Counted from the first letter of the stretch, positions 46,775 to 56,095 are shown. The stretch: 64,000 nt of DNA from Nocardia lijiangensis NBRC 108240 (GCF_001613045.1 NZ_BDBP01000001.1:1-64000); one strand, 5' to 3'. The notes: generated by a model not told the origin, from the sequence alone. Translations and numbers: made by a program.

Positions 46775-47634
46775 TTGAATTCCTCTTCGTCGAAATTATC
46801 CAGTCGAACTGGCTGACACACGGCACATCGGCGGCGTCGCGAATGGGGTTACGAAATTCGAGAATATTGTGACGCAGACTACATTTGTCGCAATGATGCG
46901 ACGCGCGTCACGCGACATGCGCCCGACGAAGCCCCAAAAACTGGCCCCTACCTGCAAGTTTGATGGCTTAGAGTGCTGGTCTTGCGTCCAGATCATCCAG
47001 CGCGTTCACGTTCCGAAATTCTATGAGAGAACTCTGAGAAATCGCCCGAGAAACTCTGAGAATGCCGCCCACGAGCTCACCGAAAATTCGGAACCAGATT
47101 GTTTCGGAGCACGCAAACCCCGTGATTCGGAGGCAACGCGTAATGCGGATAATTCCAAGTGCACACCACGCGCGTTATCGTTCGGCAATTCACGAACCAA
47201 GCCACGGAGCCAGCCGAGAACGCCGCTTCCGCACTGAGCACCGCCCCCGACCACCGCCCGCAGCAACCACCTCGGCACGGCTCCCGACCGCACCCGAGCC
47301 GCGTGGACACCGGCCGATCAGCGACCCGACTCACCGCAATCGCACGCGCCCCCCGCCGCGCGGTGCCACACGCCGAGCAGAGCCGAGCGCGCCAGACCGA
47401 ACCGAGCCCACCGGACAGAGCCGAGCCGAGCCGAGCGCCGACTACGTCGTCGGGATCGCGATCGCTTGCTGCTCGGCGCGGGGATGGTCGCCAGTGAGCG
47501 CAGCCGGCGACCACACGTCCGGTGCCGCTCGATCGGCAGGCGGCCTGCACCGCACTCGACATCGACTCCGGCGGAGGATGTTCCGGCCCGAAAATGAGCT
47601 GAAGCGGGCGCACCGGCCCGCATACCATCGGCCC
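46775..47634. other. Long leader / intergenic region, relatively AT-rich, with short repeats
   Basis: 860 bp without a supported gene. The left half (46780-47170) is clearly less GC-rich than its surroundings and probably carries the promoter of the small peptide: TTGCGA and AATAT-rich elements on the reverse strand and the palindrome GTCGCA-ATGA-TGCGAC at 46887-46902. ACTCTGAGAA occurs twice, 22 bp apart (47031, 47053). The right half has GAGCC-type simple repeats (47380-47440). Open frames here are Arg/Pro-rich and unlikely to be genes. Confidence 0.5.
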
Positions 47635-48447
47635 ATGTCGTTGCGCGCTGTTCCCGAGACGATGGATCCGACGGTGGTCGGGTCCATCGATGCCGAGCTC
47701 GACCGGATCGAGTGCGAACATCGGGTGAGCGTGCGGCTGGCCATCGAAAGCGGTAGTCGTGCTTGGGGTTTCCCCTCGCCGGATTCCGACTACGACTGCC
47801 GCTTCGTGTACGTGGCCGCGCTGGACACCTACCTGTCGCCGTGGCGGACGCGCGACGTGATCGAGACGCCGCTCGTCGGCCTGCTCGATGTGAACGGCTG
47901 GGAGCTCGGCAAGGCGCTGCGGTTGCTCGTCAACGGCAACGCAGTGCTGATCGAATGGCTGATGTCGCCGATCGTGTATCACGGCGACGCGCGGTTTCGC
48001 GCCGATCTGCTGGCGCTGGCCGCACAGGTGGCCGACCGTGACAAGATCGCCAGGCACTATCTGCACCTCGGCGCGCGACAGTGGGAACTGTTCGACCGCA
48101 ACCGATCCCTGAAGAAGGTCTTCTACGCGCTGCGCCCGGCGATGGCGCTGCGGTGGCTGCGCGAGCATCCCGAGGCGGCGGTGGCTCCGATGCATCTGCC
48201 GACGCTGCTCGCGCAGTGCGACCTGCCGGGCGACGTGATCGCGGCCGTGACCGAGCTGATCGATCTCAAGTCTCGGACAAGGGAAATGGGCAGCGGTGCC
48301 GTGCCCGCGCCGATCGAGGTCTTCATGACGGGCGAATTCGACAGCGCCGCCGACGCTTTCCCGCGCTCCGCGAACCAGGATCCGGCACACGCGCGCGAGC
48401 TGACCGCGGAGTTCTTCCGCGCGCAGGCGCTGTCGGTCAGCCGATGA
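47635..48447 (+). CDS. Nucleotidyltransferase superfamily protein, RlaP-like (PF10127 type)
   Basis: 270 residues. The polymerase-beta-like active site is [20 protein letters not shown], with the G-S and paired acidic residues that bind metal; [21 protein letters not shown] and a helical C-terminal half follow. The family includes RlaP, linked to RNA repair, and is found with RNA ligases or alone. No RNA ligase is nearby. The ATG at 47635 was chosen because family similarity starts soon after; the frame is open for nearly 600 bp upstream but that part is low-complexity. Its end overlaps the convergent cold-shock gene by 11 bp. Confidence 0.82.
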   Translation: MSLRAVPETMDPTVVGSIDAELDRIECEHRVSVRLAIESGSRAWGFPSPDSDYDCRFVYVAALDTYLSPWRTRDVIETPLVGLLDVNGWELGKALRLLVNGNAVLIEWLMSPIVYHGDARFRADLLALAAQVADRDKIARHYLHLGARQWELFDRNRSLKKVFYALRPAMALRWLREHPEAAVAPMHLPTLLAQCDLPGDVIAAVTELIDLKSRTREMGSGAVPAPIEVFMTGEFDSAADAFPRSANQDPAHARELTAEFFRAQALSVSR

Positions 48448-48643
48448 CGCGCACGCCGATCGCCTCCGGACCCGCCTTGCTCTGGCGCAGCCCGAATTCC
48501 ACCCGCTGCCCGGCCGCCAAGGATCGGAACCCCGAGCCCTCCAGATCCAGGTAGTCGACGAACACGTCCTTGCCGCCGCCGTCCGGGGCGATGAAACCGA
48601 AACCTTTTTCGGTGTCGAACCACATCACTGTGCCCTGAGCCAT
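48437..48643 (-). CDS. Cold-shock-domain protein, divergent copy
   Basis: 68 residues, a single CSD barrel: [20 protein letters not shown] and [19 protein letters not shown]1 (KGFGFI) is intact, but the usual K-W-F-N is M-W-F-D and the RNP2 His (VFVHY) is Asp. Nucleic-acid binding is probably retained with altered affinity. It follows the second CSD gene at 48795 on the same strand, with a terminator between them. Confidence 0.9.
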   Translation of the reverse strand: MAQGTVMWFDTEKGFGFIAPDGGGKDVFVDYLDLEGSGFRSLAAGQRVEFGLRQSKAGPEAIGVRVIG

Positions 48644-48748
48644 ACGCCGCCTTCTCCGAACGCGCAGAACCGGGGAAGGGTACACCGGACGACGCCGATC
48701 GGTCCATCGTGCGGCGTTTCCGTGGGCGCATCCGGCCCGAAAAGACGA

Positions 48749-48779
48749 GAGGCCCCGCACCGAACCGGTGCGGAGCCTC
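48749..48779 (-). terminator. Terminator after the major cold-shock gene
   Basis: 13-nt arms (48749-48761 and 48767-48779) pair with one mismatch around GAACC, 16 bp past the stop of the cold-shock gene at 48795. It separates the two cold-shock genes. Confidence 0.75.
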
Positions 48780-48794
48780 GAAGTGCGTGTCGAA

Positions 48795-49001
48795 TCAGGC
48801 GACGACGCGGACGTCCTGGGCCTGCGGACCCTTCTGTCCCTGGCCGATCTCGAACTCCACGCGCTGCCCCTCATCGAGGGACCTGAAACCCGAGCCGCTC
48901 ACAGCCGAGTAGTGCACGAAGACGTCGGGGCCGCCGCCGTCCTGGGCAATGAAGCCGAAGCCCTTCTCGCTGTTGAACCACTTAACAATGCCTTGAGCCA
49001 T
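48795..49001 (-). CDS. cspA: Cold-shock protein (CspA family)
   Basis: 68 residues, an RNA/ssDNA-binding chaperone. It keeps the canonical [20 protein letters not shown] (RNP1) and [20 protein letters not shown] (RNP2). It is one base set away from the divergent copy downstream, so the two probably arose by duplication. Upstream lies a ~220-bp gap that could hold a long leader, as is common for cold-shock mRNAs. Confidence 0.96.
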   Translation of the reverse strand: MAQGIVKWFNSEKGFGFIAQDGGGPDVFVHYSAVSGSGFRSLDEGQRVEFEIGQGQKGPQAQDVRVVA

Positions 49002-49224
49002 TTCATACTTTCTGTTGACGAGCCAGGGACTTGCCTAAACACCCCGGTCTCGTAGATCCACAATGCCATCATCCGACGTATTTCTCCACATTCGACCCCG
49101 TCGACTGTGAGCTATTCAACGCATCACGGGGTCTGTGCCTATCACCTCGCCTCCGGACCCGGCTGTCGACCGCTCAGCGAACGGGGCCACCGGATCGACG
49201 CGTGCGGCCGACCGCACACGCCGG

Positions 49225-51069
49225 TCAGCGCCCGCGCACGTAGCGCAGCTGAGCAGGCTTACTCGCATCGTAGTCGCGGCGCCCGGAAAGGTATTGCGGC
49301 ACACCGACTTCCCACCACGCACCGGACTCGGTCCAGTCGGCGGCCCGTGTGCGCACCACGACGACCGCAGGGCGGGAGGTCGCGACGGCAGCCGCCCTGG
49401 CTTGCGCGTAAGCGGTTCGAAACTGGTCGGTATCTCTAGCAGCAAATATTGAGCAACCGAGCGCCGCCGCGTGGGCCGCGAAGTCGACCCGCGGCGGGTC
49501 GGCGAGGGTGGTCCGGCAGTCCGCGTACTGATTGTTGAACGCCGCGCCGCCCTGCCCCTCCTGGAGCCGCGCGATCACCGCGTAGCCGTCGTTGTCGCAC
49601 ACCACGGCGACGAACGGGTGCCCGGCGAAGGCCGCCGAGAACAGCTCCGAATTCAACATCAGGTAGGAGCCGTCGCCGAGCAGCGTGGTGACCAGGCCGC
49701 CTTCGTGCGCCATGGCGGCACCCCATGCGCCCGAGAGTTCGTAGCCCATGCAGGAGAAGCCGTACTCCACGTCCATGCTCGGGGCCCCTCCCGCGGCGCG
49801 CCAGCCACCGATCAGTTCGCCGGGCAGCCCGCCGGACGCGGTCATGACGTAGTCCCGCGGCGCCGAGAGCTCGTTGACGATGCCGACCACCTGGGCGTAG
49901 CTGGGCGTCCCCGGCGCCGGCGCGCGCAACTCATCGATCCGGGCGTCCCAGGTTTCGCGCAGCACCGCCGCGCGCCCGGTCCAGTCCGCGGGGGCCGTCC
50001 ATTCCGATAGGTGCTCGTCGAGCTCGGTGAGGGTGGCCGCCGCATCGCCCACGACCGGCAGCGCGCCGTGCTTCACCGCGTCGAAGCGGGCCGCGTTGAC
50101 GGTGACCAGGCGGACGTCGGGCGCGAAGACCGTCCACGAGGCGGTGGTGAAATCCTGCAGCCGGGTACCGACCGCGAGCACCAGATCCGCGTCGGCGGCC
50201 AGGGCGTTCGCCGACGCCGAGCCGGTGATGCCGAGGGGACCCGCGTGCAGCGGGTGATCGTGGGGCACCAGGGTCCGGCCCGCGGTGGTCTCGGTGATCG
50301 GAATCCCGCGCCGCTCGGCGAATTCCACGGCGAGCGTGCCCGCGCCCGCATAGCGCACCCCGCCGCCGAGGATCAGCAGCGGCCGTCGCGCGGCGCGCAC
50401 GACGGCGGCGGCCTCACGCAGCGCGCGCAAGTCGGGGCGCGGCCGCGGCACGCGATGCAGTACGGGGGCGAACAGCACGTCCGGGAAGTCGAAGGTCTCG
50501 GCCTGCACGTCCTGGGGCAGCGCCAGCGTGACCGGTCCGGCGTCGGCTGGATCGGTCAGCACGCGCGCCACCTGCGGCAACGTCGCGATCAGCTGTTCGG
50601 GTCTGGTGATGCGGTCGAAGTATCGGCTCACGGCGCGGAAGGCGTCGTTCACCGTCGCGGTCGCGTCCCCGAAATGCTCCACCTGCTGCAGCACCGGGTC
50701 GGGGGCGCGTCCGGTGAACGTGTCACCGGGTAGCAGCAGCAGCGGGAGCCGATTCGCGTGCGCGACCCCCGCGGCGGTGACCATGTTCAGCGCGCCGGGA
50801 CCGATGGAGGACGTGGCGACGCCGACCTGGCGCCGATGCGTGGCCTTGGCATAACCGACCGCCGCCAGCGCCATCCCCTGCTCGGTGTGTCCCCGCCAGA
50901 CGGGCAATTCGTCGCGGCGTTCGTGCAGTGCGGTGCCGAGGCCGAGCACGTTGCCGTGGCCGAAGATCGCGAAGACGGCGGGGAACAGCGGCACATCCGC
51001 GCCGTCCAGCGTCTCCGAGCGCTGTGCGACGAGCCAGGCCACCAGGGCCTGGGCGGTGGTCAGTTCCAC
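49225..51069 (-). CDS. iolD: 3D-(3,5/4)-trihydroxycyclohexane-1,2-dione hydrolase
   Basis: 614 residues, thiamine-diphosphate-dependent acetolactate-synthase-like fold. IolD opens the ring of the trione in myo-inositol degradation. An N-terminal Pyr domain (FGHGNVLGLGTALHERRDEL, then GHTEQGMALAAVGYAKA with the ThDP-activating Glu), a middle domain (LILGGGVRYAGAG) and a C-terminal PP domain (LLGDGSYLMLNSELFSA with the GDG...N metal site) are complete. The GTG start lies inside the end of iolB (10-bp overlap). Last gene of the iolE-C-Cgl0159-B-D operon. Confidence 0.95.
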   Translation of the reverse strand: MELTTAQALVAWLVAQRSETLDGADVPLFPAVFAIFGHGNVLGLGTALHERRDELPVWRGHTEQGMALAAVGYAKATHRRQVGVATSSIGPGALNMVTAAGVAHANRLPLLLLPGDTFTGRAPDPVLQQVEHFGDATATVNDAFRAVSRYFDRITRPEQLIATLPQVARVLTDPADAGPVTLALPQDVQAETFDFPDVLFAPVLHRVPRPRPDLRALREAAAVVRAARRPLLILGGGVRYAGAGTLAVEFAERRGIPITETTAGRTLVPHDHPLHAGPLGITGSASANALAADADLVLAVGTRLQDFTTASWTVFAPDVRLVTVNAARFDAVKHGALPVVGDAAATLTELDEHLSEWTAPADWTGRAAVLRETWDARIDELRAPAPGTPSYAQVVGIVNELSAPRDYVMTASGGLPGELIGGWRAAGGAPSMDVEYGFSCMGYELSGAWGAAMAHEGGLVTTLLGDGSYLMLNSELFSAAFAGHPFVAVVCDNDGYAVIARLQEGQGGAAFNNQYADCRTTLADPPRVDFAAHAAALGCSIFAARDTDQFRTAYAQARAAAVATSRPAVVVVRTRAADWTESGAWWEVGVPQYLSGRRDYDASKPAQLRYVRGR

Positions 51070-51953
51070 GGCGACCGTCCTTCCGGGCCGGTGACCGGGC
51101 AGCGCGGGTCGGTCGGCTCCCCGGTCCAGCCGGCCCGAACCCAGGCGTGCGCCGGATCGTCGCAGAAAGCCATCGACCGTTCGGGCGCCGGACCGGCCAG
51201 CACATTGAGGTAGTACATCGGATAGCCGGGTGCGGCCACGCACGGGCCGTGGTAGCCGCGGGGTATCAGGAAGACGTCGCCGTCGCGCACCGCGGCGTTC
51301 TCGTCCACCGCACCGTCGGCGGTGTAGAGGCGGTGCAGGCCGAAACCCTCGCGGGACGGGGTGACGCCGTCGCGGCCCGCGATGCGGAAGTAGTAGATCT
51401 CCTCGTTCACCACCTCGCATTCGCTCGCCTCGTCGTGCTTGTGCGGCGGATACGACGACCAGTTGCCGTCCGGCGTGATCAGCTCGCAGGCGTTGAGCTT
51501 GTCCGCGTGCTCCCACACGCCGGGCACGCCGAAGTTGGTGACCTGTCGCGTGGCCCGGCCCGCGCCCCTGACCTCGATCGGAACATCCTCGGCCGGACCG
51601 TATTTCGGCGAAAGCCGCCGCGTGCACTTGGCCATCGGCAGGGCGAGCAGTGCGCCACCCGCGCTGGACAACTCCACGCCGGCGTCGCGCGGCACGTACG
51701 CGAAGTCCGTCACGCGGTGGAAAACCGAAGCGCGGCCGGTCAATTCGATGACCATCCCGTCGACGCGGACGACGCACGAGCCGGACAGCGGCAGCACGAA
51801 CGCCTCGTACTCGCCGGTGGACAGCGTTCTGGTTTCGCCCGGAGCGACCGCCACCACACGCAGGCCGGTGTAGCGCCATCCGGCGTCTTCGGCGGTCAGC
51901 CGGATCGGATCGCGGCCGTCGGCCAGTGTCCCGGCCGGACGATGCAATGTCAT
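51060..51953 (-). CDS. iolB: 5-Deoxy-glucuronate isomerase
   Basis: 297 residues, a double-stranded beta-helix (cupin-like) enzyme converting 5-deoxy-glucuronate to 5-dehydro-2-deoxy-gluconate. Metal ligands are visible in WSSYPPHKHDEASECEVVNEE (His, His, Glu) and later in RGYHGPCVAAPGYPMYYLN. It starts 13 bp after the Cgl0159-family gene and its end overlaps iolD, so the operon is tightly coupled. Confidence 0.95.
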   Translation of the reverse strand: MTLHRPAGTLADGRDPIRLTAEDAGWRYTGLRVVAVAPGETRTLSTGEYEAFVLPLSGSCVVRVDGMVIELTGRASVFHRVTDFAYVPRDAGVELSSAGGALLALPMAKCTRRLSPKYGPAEDVPIEVRGAGRATRQVTNFGVPGVWEHADKLNACELITPDGNWSSYPPHKHDEASECEVVNEEIYYFRIAGRDGVTPSREGFGLHRLYTADGAVDENAAVRDGDVFLIPRGYHGPCVAAPGYPMYYLNVLAGPAPERSMAFCDDPAHAWVRAGWTGEPTDPRCPVTGPEGRSPWN

Positions 51954-51966
51954 CGGGACTCCTTCG

Positions 51967-52872
51967 TCATCGGGACGCCTTCAGCATGCGTGCCGCCGCG
52001 TCGACCGCGGCGGCGACATCACCGTCCGGCGGGTACAGCAGGGCGCGCCCGACCACCAGGCCGCGCACCACGTCGTGGTGCAGCGCGTCACCCCATGCCG
52101 CCAAGTCGGCCGCGGGGGCTCCGGAGGGGACCCCGCCGAGCACCACCACCGGCAGCGTCGTGGCGTCCAGCACCGAACTATCCTCGGGCGCAGGGATTTT
52201 CAGCCAGGTGTAGGCGGAGGTGACGCCGAGGCCCGAGGCGACGGTGATCGCCCGCGCTAGCGAGGGCGCGTCCCTGCTCATCACCAGCGCGCCGGAGTCG
52301 TCGCGGTGGTACGGCAGCGGTTCCACCATCGCCATCAGACCATGCGCCGCCAGCTCGGACACCGCCTGTGCGCAGGCGTGCAGGGTGGGCACGGTGCCGG
52401 GATCCGAATCCACCAGGCGCAGTAGCATTTTGCCGCCGTCGAGGCGGCAGCGGACCAAGGCGTCGGCGTCGTAGCCGGTGAAACGGTCATCGATCTCCCA
52501 CTCCGCGCCCGCCAGGCCGCCGCGGTTCATCGATCCGATCACCACCTTGTCGTCGAGCGCGTCGAGCAGCAGCAGCTCCTCGACCACGTCGGGCGAGCCG
52601 AGCACACCGTCCACCGCCGGGTTGGCCAACGCGATCAGCAGCCGCTCCAGCAGGGTGCGCCGGTCGGCCATCGCGGTGCGGTCGGATCCGACGCCGAGCG
52701 CGCCGCGGGCGGGGTGGTCGGCGGCCACCAGGAACAGCGTCTCGCGGTCCGACAGCACGCCCGCGCGCCGAATCCGCTTGGCGTAGGCCCGCTCGACGGC
52801 CGCCGGGTCCCGCGCGCGCACGCGCAGCAGCTCGGCCCAGCGGTCGTCGGTCAGGTACGGAACGGCGTTCAT
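51967..52872 (-). CDS. Cgl0159-family (beta/alpha)8 protein of inositol catabolism
   Basis: 301 residues, a TIM barrel related to class-I aldolases. Segments are LFLVAADHPARGALGVG, VDGVLGSPDVVEELLLL, VVIGSMNRGGLAGAEWEIDDR and VLGGVPSGAPAADLAAW. The family is known as Cgl0159 from the Corynebacterium myo-inositol cluster and may supply the 2-deoxy-5-keto-gluconate-6-phosphate aldolase step usually done by IolJ; that is an inference from gene context, as no IolJ is in the window. The start overlaps the iolC stop by 4 nt. Confidence 0.85.
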   Translation of the reverse strand: MNAVPYLTDDRWAELLRVRARDPAAVERAYAKRIRRAGVLSDRETLFLVAADHPARGALGVGSDRTAMADRRTLLERLLIALANPAVDGVLGSPDVVEELLLLDALDDKVVIGSMNRGGLAGAEWEIDDRFTGYDADALVRCRLDGGKMLLRLVDSDPGTVPTLHACAQAVSELAAHGLMAMVEPLPYHRDDSGALVMSRDAPSLARAITVASGLGVTSAYTWLKIPAPEDSSVLDATTLPVVVLGGVPSGAPAADLAAWGDALHHDVVRGLVVGRALLYPPDGDVAAAVDAAARMLKASR

Positions 52873-53825
52873 CGGCGCAGCAGCTCCTCGATCTCCGCGG
52901 CCGTCGGCATGGCGTCCGCGCAGGCCAGCCGGGCCGCGACCAGCGCGCCCGCCGCGTTGGCGTAGGTGGCGATCCGGTAGGGGTCCCACCCTGCGAGCAG
53001 CCCGTGGATCAGCGCGCCGCCGAAGCCGTCGCCCGCGCCGAGTCCGCACACCACAGCCACCCGGCACGGCGGCACGGTCCAGCGCTCGTCCGCGGTGGCC
53101 ACGAGCACGCCCTCGGCCCCGCGTTTGATCACCGCGAGCCGCACCCCGCGCGCCAGCAGCCGATCGGCCGCCGCATCGGGATCGGCGGTGCCGACCACGA
53201 CGCCGACCTCGGTGCGGTTGCCGACGACGACGTTCACGTGATCGAGCAGCCCGCCGATCTCGGCGCGCGCGGTCGCCTCGTCGGGCCAGAACATGGGCCG
53301 GTAGTCCAGATCGAGCACCGTGTGCCCGCGCCGGGCGCGCCGCTCCAGGATCGCGCGCTGGGTGCCGCGGGCGGGTTCGGCGCTGACGCCGGTGCCGGTG
53401 ACCCACAGCAGCGGAACGGCATCGATGAGATCCCACGGCACGTCGTCGGGCGTCAGCGTGAGGTCCGGCGCGATCGGGGCTCGGTAGAAGAGCAGCGGCG
53501 GATCGGTGGGCGGGTTCAGTTCGCAAAAGACCACGGGCGTCAGCAGATTCGGCGCGGTGCCGACGTACTCCGCGGTGACGCCGAACTCGGTGAGCGCCGC
53601 GCGCACGTACGTGCCGAAGCCGTCCGGGCCGACTTTGGTGAGGACGGCCGTGCGGCGGCCGAGGCGCGCGGCGGCCACGGCGACGTTGGTCGCGGTGCCG
53701 CCCAACGATTTCGCGAAGGTCCGGACCTCGGCCAGCGGTACACCGCTTTGCTCCGGATACAGGTCGACGCCGACGCGGCCGATGGTCAGCGCCTCCGTAG
53801 CGCCCGCCCCGACGGCTGCGGTCAC
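52869..53825 (-). CDS. iolC: 5-Dehydro-2-deoxygluconokinase
   Basis: 318 residues, a PfkB-family sugar kinase. It phosphorylates 5-dehydro-2-deoxy-gluconate. The N-terminal SLGGTATNVAVAAARLGRRTAVLTKVG and the C-terminal GLGAGDGFGGALIHGLLAG (catalytic Asp and anion hole) are classical PfkB signatures. It starts at GTG, 68 bp after iolE, and overlaps the next gene by ATGA. Confidence 0.94.
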   Translation of the reverse strand: MTAAVGAGATEALTIGRVGVDLYPEQSGVPLAEVRTFAKSLGGTATNVAVAAARLGRRTAVLTKVGPDGFGTYVRAALTEFGVTAEYVGTAPNLLTPVVFCELNPPTDPPLLFYRAPIAPDLTLTPDDVPWDLIDAVPLLWVTGTGVSAEPARGTQRAILERRARRGHTVLDLDYRPMFWPDEATARAEIGGLLDHVNVVVGNRTEVGVVVGTADPDAAADRLLARGVRLAVIKRGAEGVLVATADERWTVPPCRVAVVCGLGAGDGFGGALIHGLLAGWDPYRIATYANAAGALVAARLACADAMPTAAEIEELLRR

Positions 53826-53893
53826 GAGCTGACCACCCGTGCCAATTCGTGTTGCAGCGCAACCGATTCGGCTCCGCCCGCCATCTGCGCCTC

Positions 53894-54796
53894 CTACATC
53901 CGCGCCGATGTCGATGCGACGCCGAGATCGGCGAGGTAGCGCAGACTGCGCTGCGCGTCACGGCTCGCCGACTCCACCGGGTCGGTCGGCCGCAGCGCCG
54001 TGTCCTGCTCGATGACGAACCAGCCGCGATAACCGGCCTCGCGGACGGCGCGCACGAGCGCGGCGATGTCGACGTCGCCCGCGCCGAGCGGCGCATACAG
54101 TCCGCGGCGCACCGCCTCGCTGTATTCCACTGCGCCACTGCGCACTTCGCGTGCCAGATCGGCGCGCACATCCTTGAGGTGAACGTGACCGATGCGGCGC
54201 GGGTGACGCCGAGCCAGGCCGACCGGGTCGGTTCCTCCGATGAGCAGATGGCCGGTGTCGAGGCAGAGATCGAGATCCGAGTCCGCGAGGAATCGTTCGA
54301 CTTCGGCCTCGGTCTCCACCTGCGTGCCGACGTGCGGATGCATCGCGGTGCGCAGACCGTGTTCGGCCGCGAGGTCGCGGATGGCCGCCGCGGTGTGCAG
54401 CAGGGTCCGCCACTCGGCCGCGTCGAGGCCGGGGCGCGCGTCGTAGCCGTTCAGGCCGGTGGCGGCGGCGAGTACCAGGACCTCCGCACCGGTGGCGGCG
54501 AACAGTTCGGCCGCCCGCCGCGCCGCCGTCAGCGCGCGCTCCGGCTCGCGGTGCAACTCCAGCGCGAGGAATCCGCCCACGGCGCGGATGCCGAAGCGGT
54601 CGAGCAGCGAGCGCAGCGCAACCGGGTCGTCCGGGAGATAGCCGGGCGGGCCGAGTTCGGTCGCCGTGATACCCAGCCGGGCCATCTCGGCCAGCACGGT
54701 CTCGGCGCCGAGCACATGGCCCCAGCCGGGGACTTCGCACACGCCCCAGGAGATCGGCGCGGCCGCGATACGCAGCGGGTAGAGAGGTTCGGTCAT
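53894..54796 (-). CDS. iolE: Inosose dehydratase-like sugar isomerase (IolE/IolH type)
   Basis: 300 residues, a TIM barrel of the xylose-isomerase-like superfamily. Segments are IAAAPISWGVCEVPGWG, MARLGITATELGPPGYLPDD, AMHPHVGTQVETEAEVERFL, LDTGHLLIGGTDPVGLARRH and IGHVHLKDVRADLA, with the His/Glu/Asp residues that bind metal. The start WGVCE is typical of IolE. It is the first gene of the operon, close to the first palindromic operator; IolH is the alternative name. Confidence 0.85.
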   Translation of the reverse strand: MTEPLYPLRIAAAPISWGVCEVPGWGHVLGAETVLAEMARLGITATELGPPGYLPDDPVALRSLLDRFGIRAVGGFLALELHREPERALTAARRAAELFAATGAEVLVLAAATGLNGYDARPGLDAAEWRTLLHTAAAIRDLAAEHGLRTAMHPHVGTQVETEAEVERFLADSDLDLCLDTGHLLIGGTDPVGLARRHPRRIGHVHLKDVRADLAREVRSGAVEYSEAVRRGLYAPLGAGDVDIAALVRAVREAGYRGWFVIEQDTALRPTDPVESASRDAQRSLRYLADLGVASTSARM

Positions 54797-54837
54797 CGGA
54801 CTCTCCGACCTTCGAGGTGAACGGGTGGCCTCGCATT

Positions 54838-54851
54838 TTGGAGCGCTCCAA
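54838..54851. promoter_or_regulatory. Palindromic operator 1 of the inositol regulon
   Basis: TTGGAGCGCTCCAA is a perfect 14-bp palindrome 42 bp before the iolE start codon. It shares the GAGCGCTC core with operator 2 and has the centre (CG flanked by inverted arms) typical of LacI-family sites. Confidence 0.75.
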
Positions 54852-54974
54852 CTATGTAACGCGGGCCACAGGGTGTCAAGGGGTGCGGTCCCGGCGCGTT
54901 TCCGCCTTATGACCTCGTATTTCTTTGCCCGGCATGGCAACAGGGCGCGGTGCAGTGGCCGCTCGGAAGCAGAT

Positions 54975-54986
54975 TAGAGCGCTCTA
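54975..54986. promoter_or_regulatory. Palindromic operator 2 of the inositol regulon
   Basis: TAGAGCGCTCTA, a perfect 12-bp palindrome ~100 bp before the LacI-type gene. It lies 135 bp from operator 1 (centre to centre), so DNA looping or separate control of the two divergent promoters is possible. Confidence 0.7.
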
Positions 54987-55087
54987 TTGATGGGACCGCT
55001 GCACTGCGTGTAACGTCCGATCCGGCACCCGGCGTCGTGCGTTCGACGGCCCGGGAGCGGGGCCCGGAGACGGCGGACGGAGGCGAG

Positions 55088-56095
55088 ATGGCGCGACCGA
55101 CGATGGAGGACGTCGCGGCCCGCGCCGGCGTCTCCCGGGCGCTGGTGTCGCTCGTCATGCGGGATTCGCCCAAGGTCAGCGCGCACCGGCGCCGCGCCGT
55201 GCTGGAGGCCGCGCGCGACCTCGGCTATCAGCCGCACATCATGGCCAGGTCGCTGGCCAGCCGCACCTCCAATATCGTCGGCGTGCTCGTCTCGGATCTG
55301 CGCAACGCCTTCTTCGCCGACGTCGTGGAGGGCATGGACACCGCCGCGCAGCAGTCGGGGCTGGAGTTGATCCTGAACACCGGCCGCCGCAGCGCGACCC
55401 GCGAGCGCACCGCGCTGGAGAGCCTGCTGTCGTTCCGCCCCGGCGGGATCATCCTGCTCTCCCCCGTGCTGCCCGCCGCCTCGATTCGCCAAGCAGCACA
55501 ACAGGTTCCGATCGTCCTCGTGTCCCGAGGCTCCACCATAGCGGGCGTCGACACCGTCAACGACGACGGCGAGATCGGCGTCGCACTGGCCGTCGACCAC
55601 CTGGTTTCCCTGGGCCACAGTCGAATCGTGCACCTGGACGGCGGCGCCGCGTTCACCGCCGCCGCCCGCCGCCGCGGCTACCGCGCCGCCATGGCGCGAC
55701 ACGGTCTGGAGCCGATGGTCGTCTCCAGCGAACACACCGACTCGGCGGGCATGGCGGGCGTGCGCAAGTTGCTGAAGATCTTCTCGCCCGCCAACTTTCC
55801 CACCGCGCTGGTGTGCGGCAACGATTTCAACGCCGTGGGCGCGATGTCGGCGCTCGAGGAAGCCGGGTTGCGGGTACCGGACGACGTCTCGGTCGTCGGC
55901 TACGACAACACGTCACTGGCCGCGCTGCGCCACATCTCGCTCACCACCATCGATCAACCGCGCGTCCGGATGGGCGGGCTCGCCGTGGAGGCGCTCGCCG
56001 AACGTCTGCGCGGCGACCGCACCGCCCCGGTCCGCCGCAGGCTCCACCCCGAGCTTGTCGTCCGCGGCACCACCGCCGTGCCCGGCTGCACGTAG
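55088..56095 (+). CDS. LacI family transcriptional regulator of the inositol genes
   Basis: 335 residues. The helix-turn-helix and hinge cover residues 1-60: MARPTMEDVAARAGVSRALV, then YQPHIMARSLASRTSNIVGV. The periplasmic-binding-like effector domain follows, with VDTVNDDGEIGVALAVDHLVSLGHSRIVHLDGG and VPDDVSVVGYDNTSLAALRH near the end. It is read divergently from iolE-D and directly before iolG (48-bp gap), so inositol or a derivative is the likely inducer. The start at 55088 is the ATG nearest the conserved N-terminus. Confidence 0.9.
   Translation: MARPTMEDVAARAGVSRALVSLVMRDSPKVSAHRRRAVLEAARDLGYQPHIMARSLASRTSNIVGVLVSDLRNAFFADVVEGMDTAAQQSGLELILNTGRRSATRERTALESLLSFRPGGIILLSPVLPAASIRQAAQQVPIVLVSRGSTIAGVDTVNDDGEIGVALAVDHLVSLGHSRIVHLDGGAAFTAAARRRGYRAAMARHGLEPMVVSSEHTDSAGMAGVRKLLKIFSPANFPTALVCGNDFNAVGAMSALEEAGLRVPDDVSVVGYDNTSLAALRHISLTTIDQPRVRMGGLAVEALAERLRGDRTAPVRRRLHPELVVRGTTAVPGCT

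Noticed and set aside
46437..46778. 113-codon plus-strand frame over the small peptide gene
   Set aside because: Arg/Ser/Pro-rich, crosses the terminator hairpin and lacks a start signal; the 39-codon reverse gene explains the region better.
47062..47634. Upstream extension of the nucleotidyltransferase frame
   Set aside because: Low-complexity Arg/Pro sequence from simple repeats; the conserved domain begins after the ATG at 47635.
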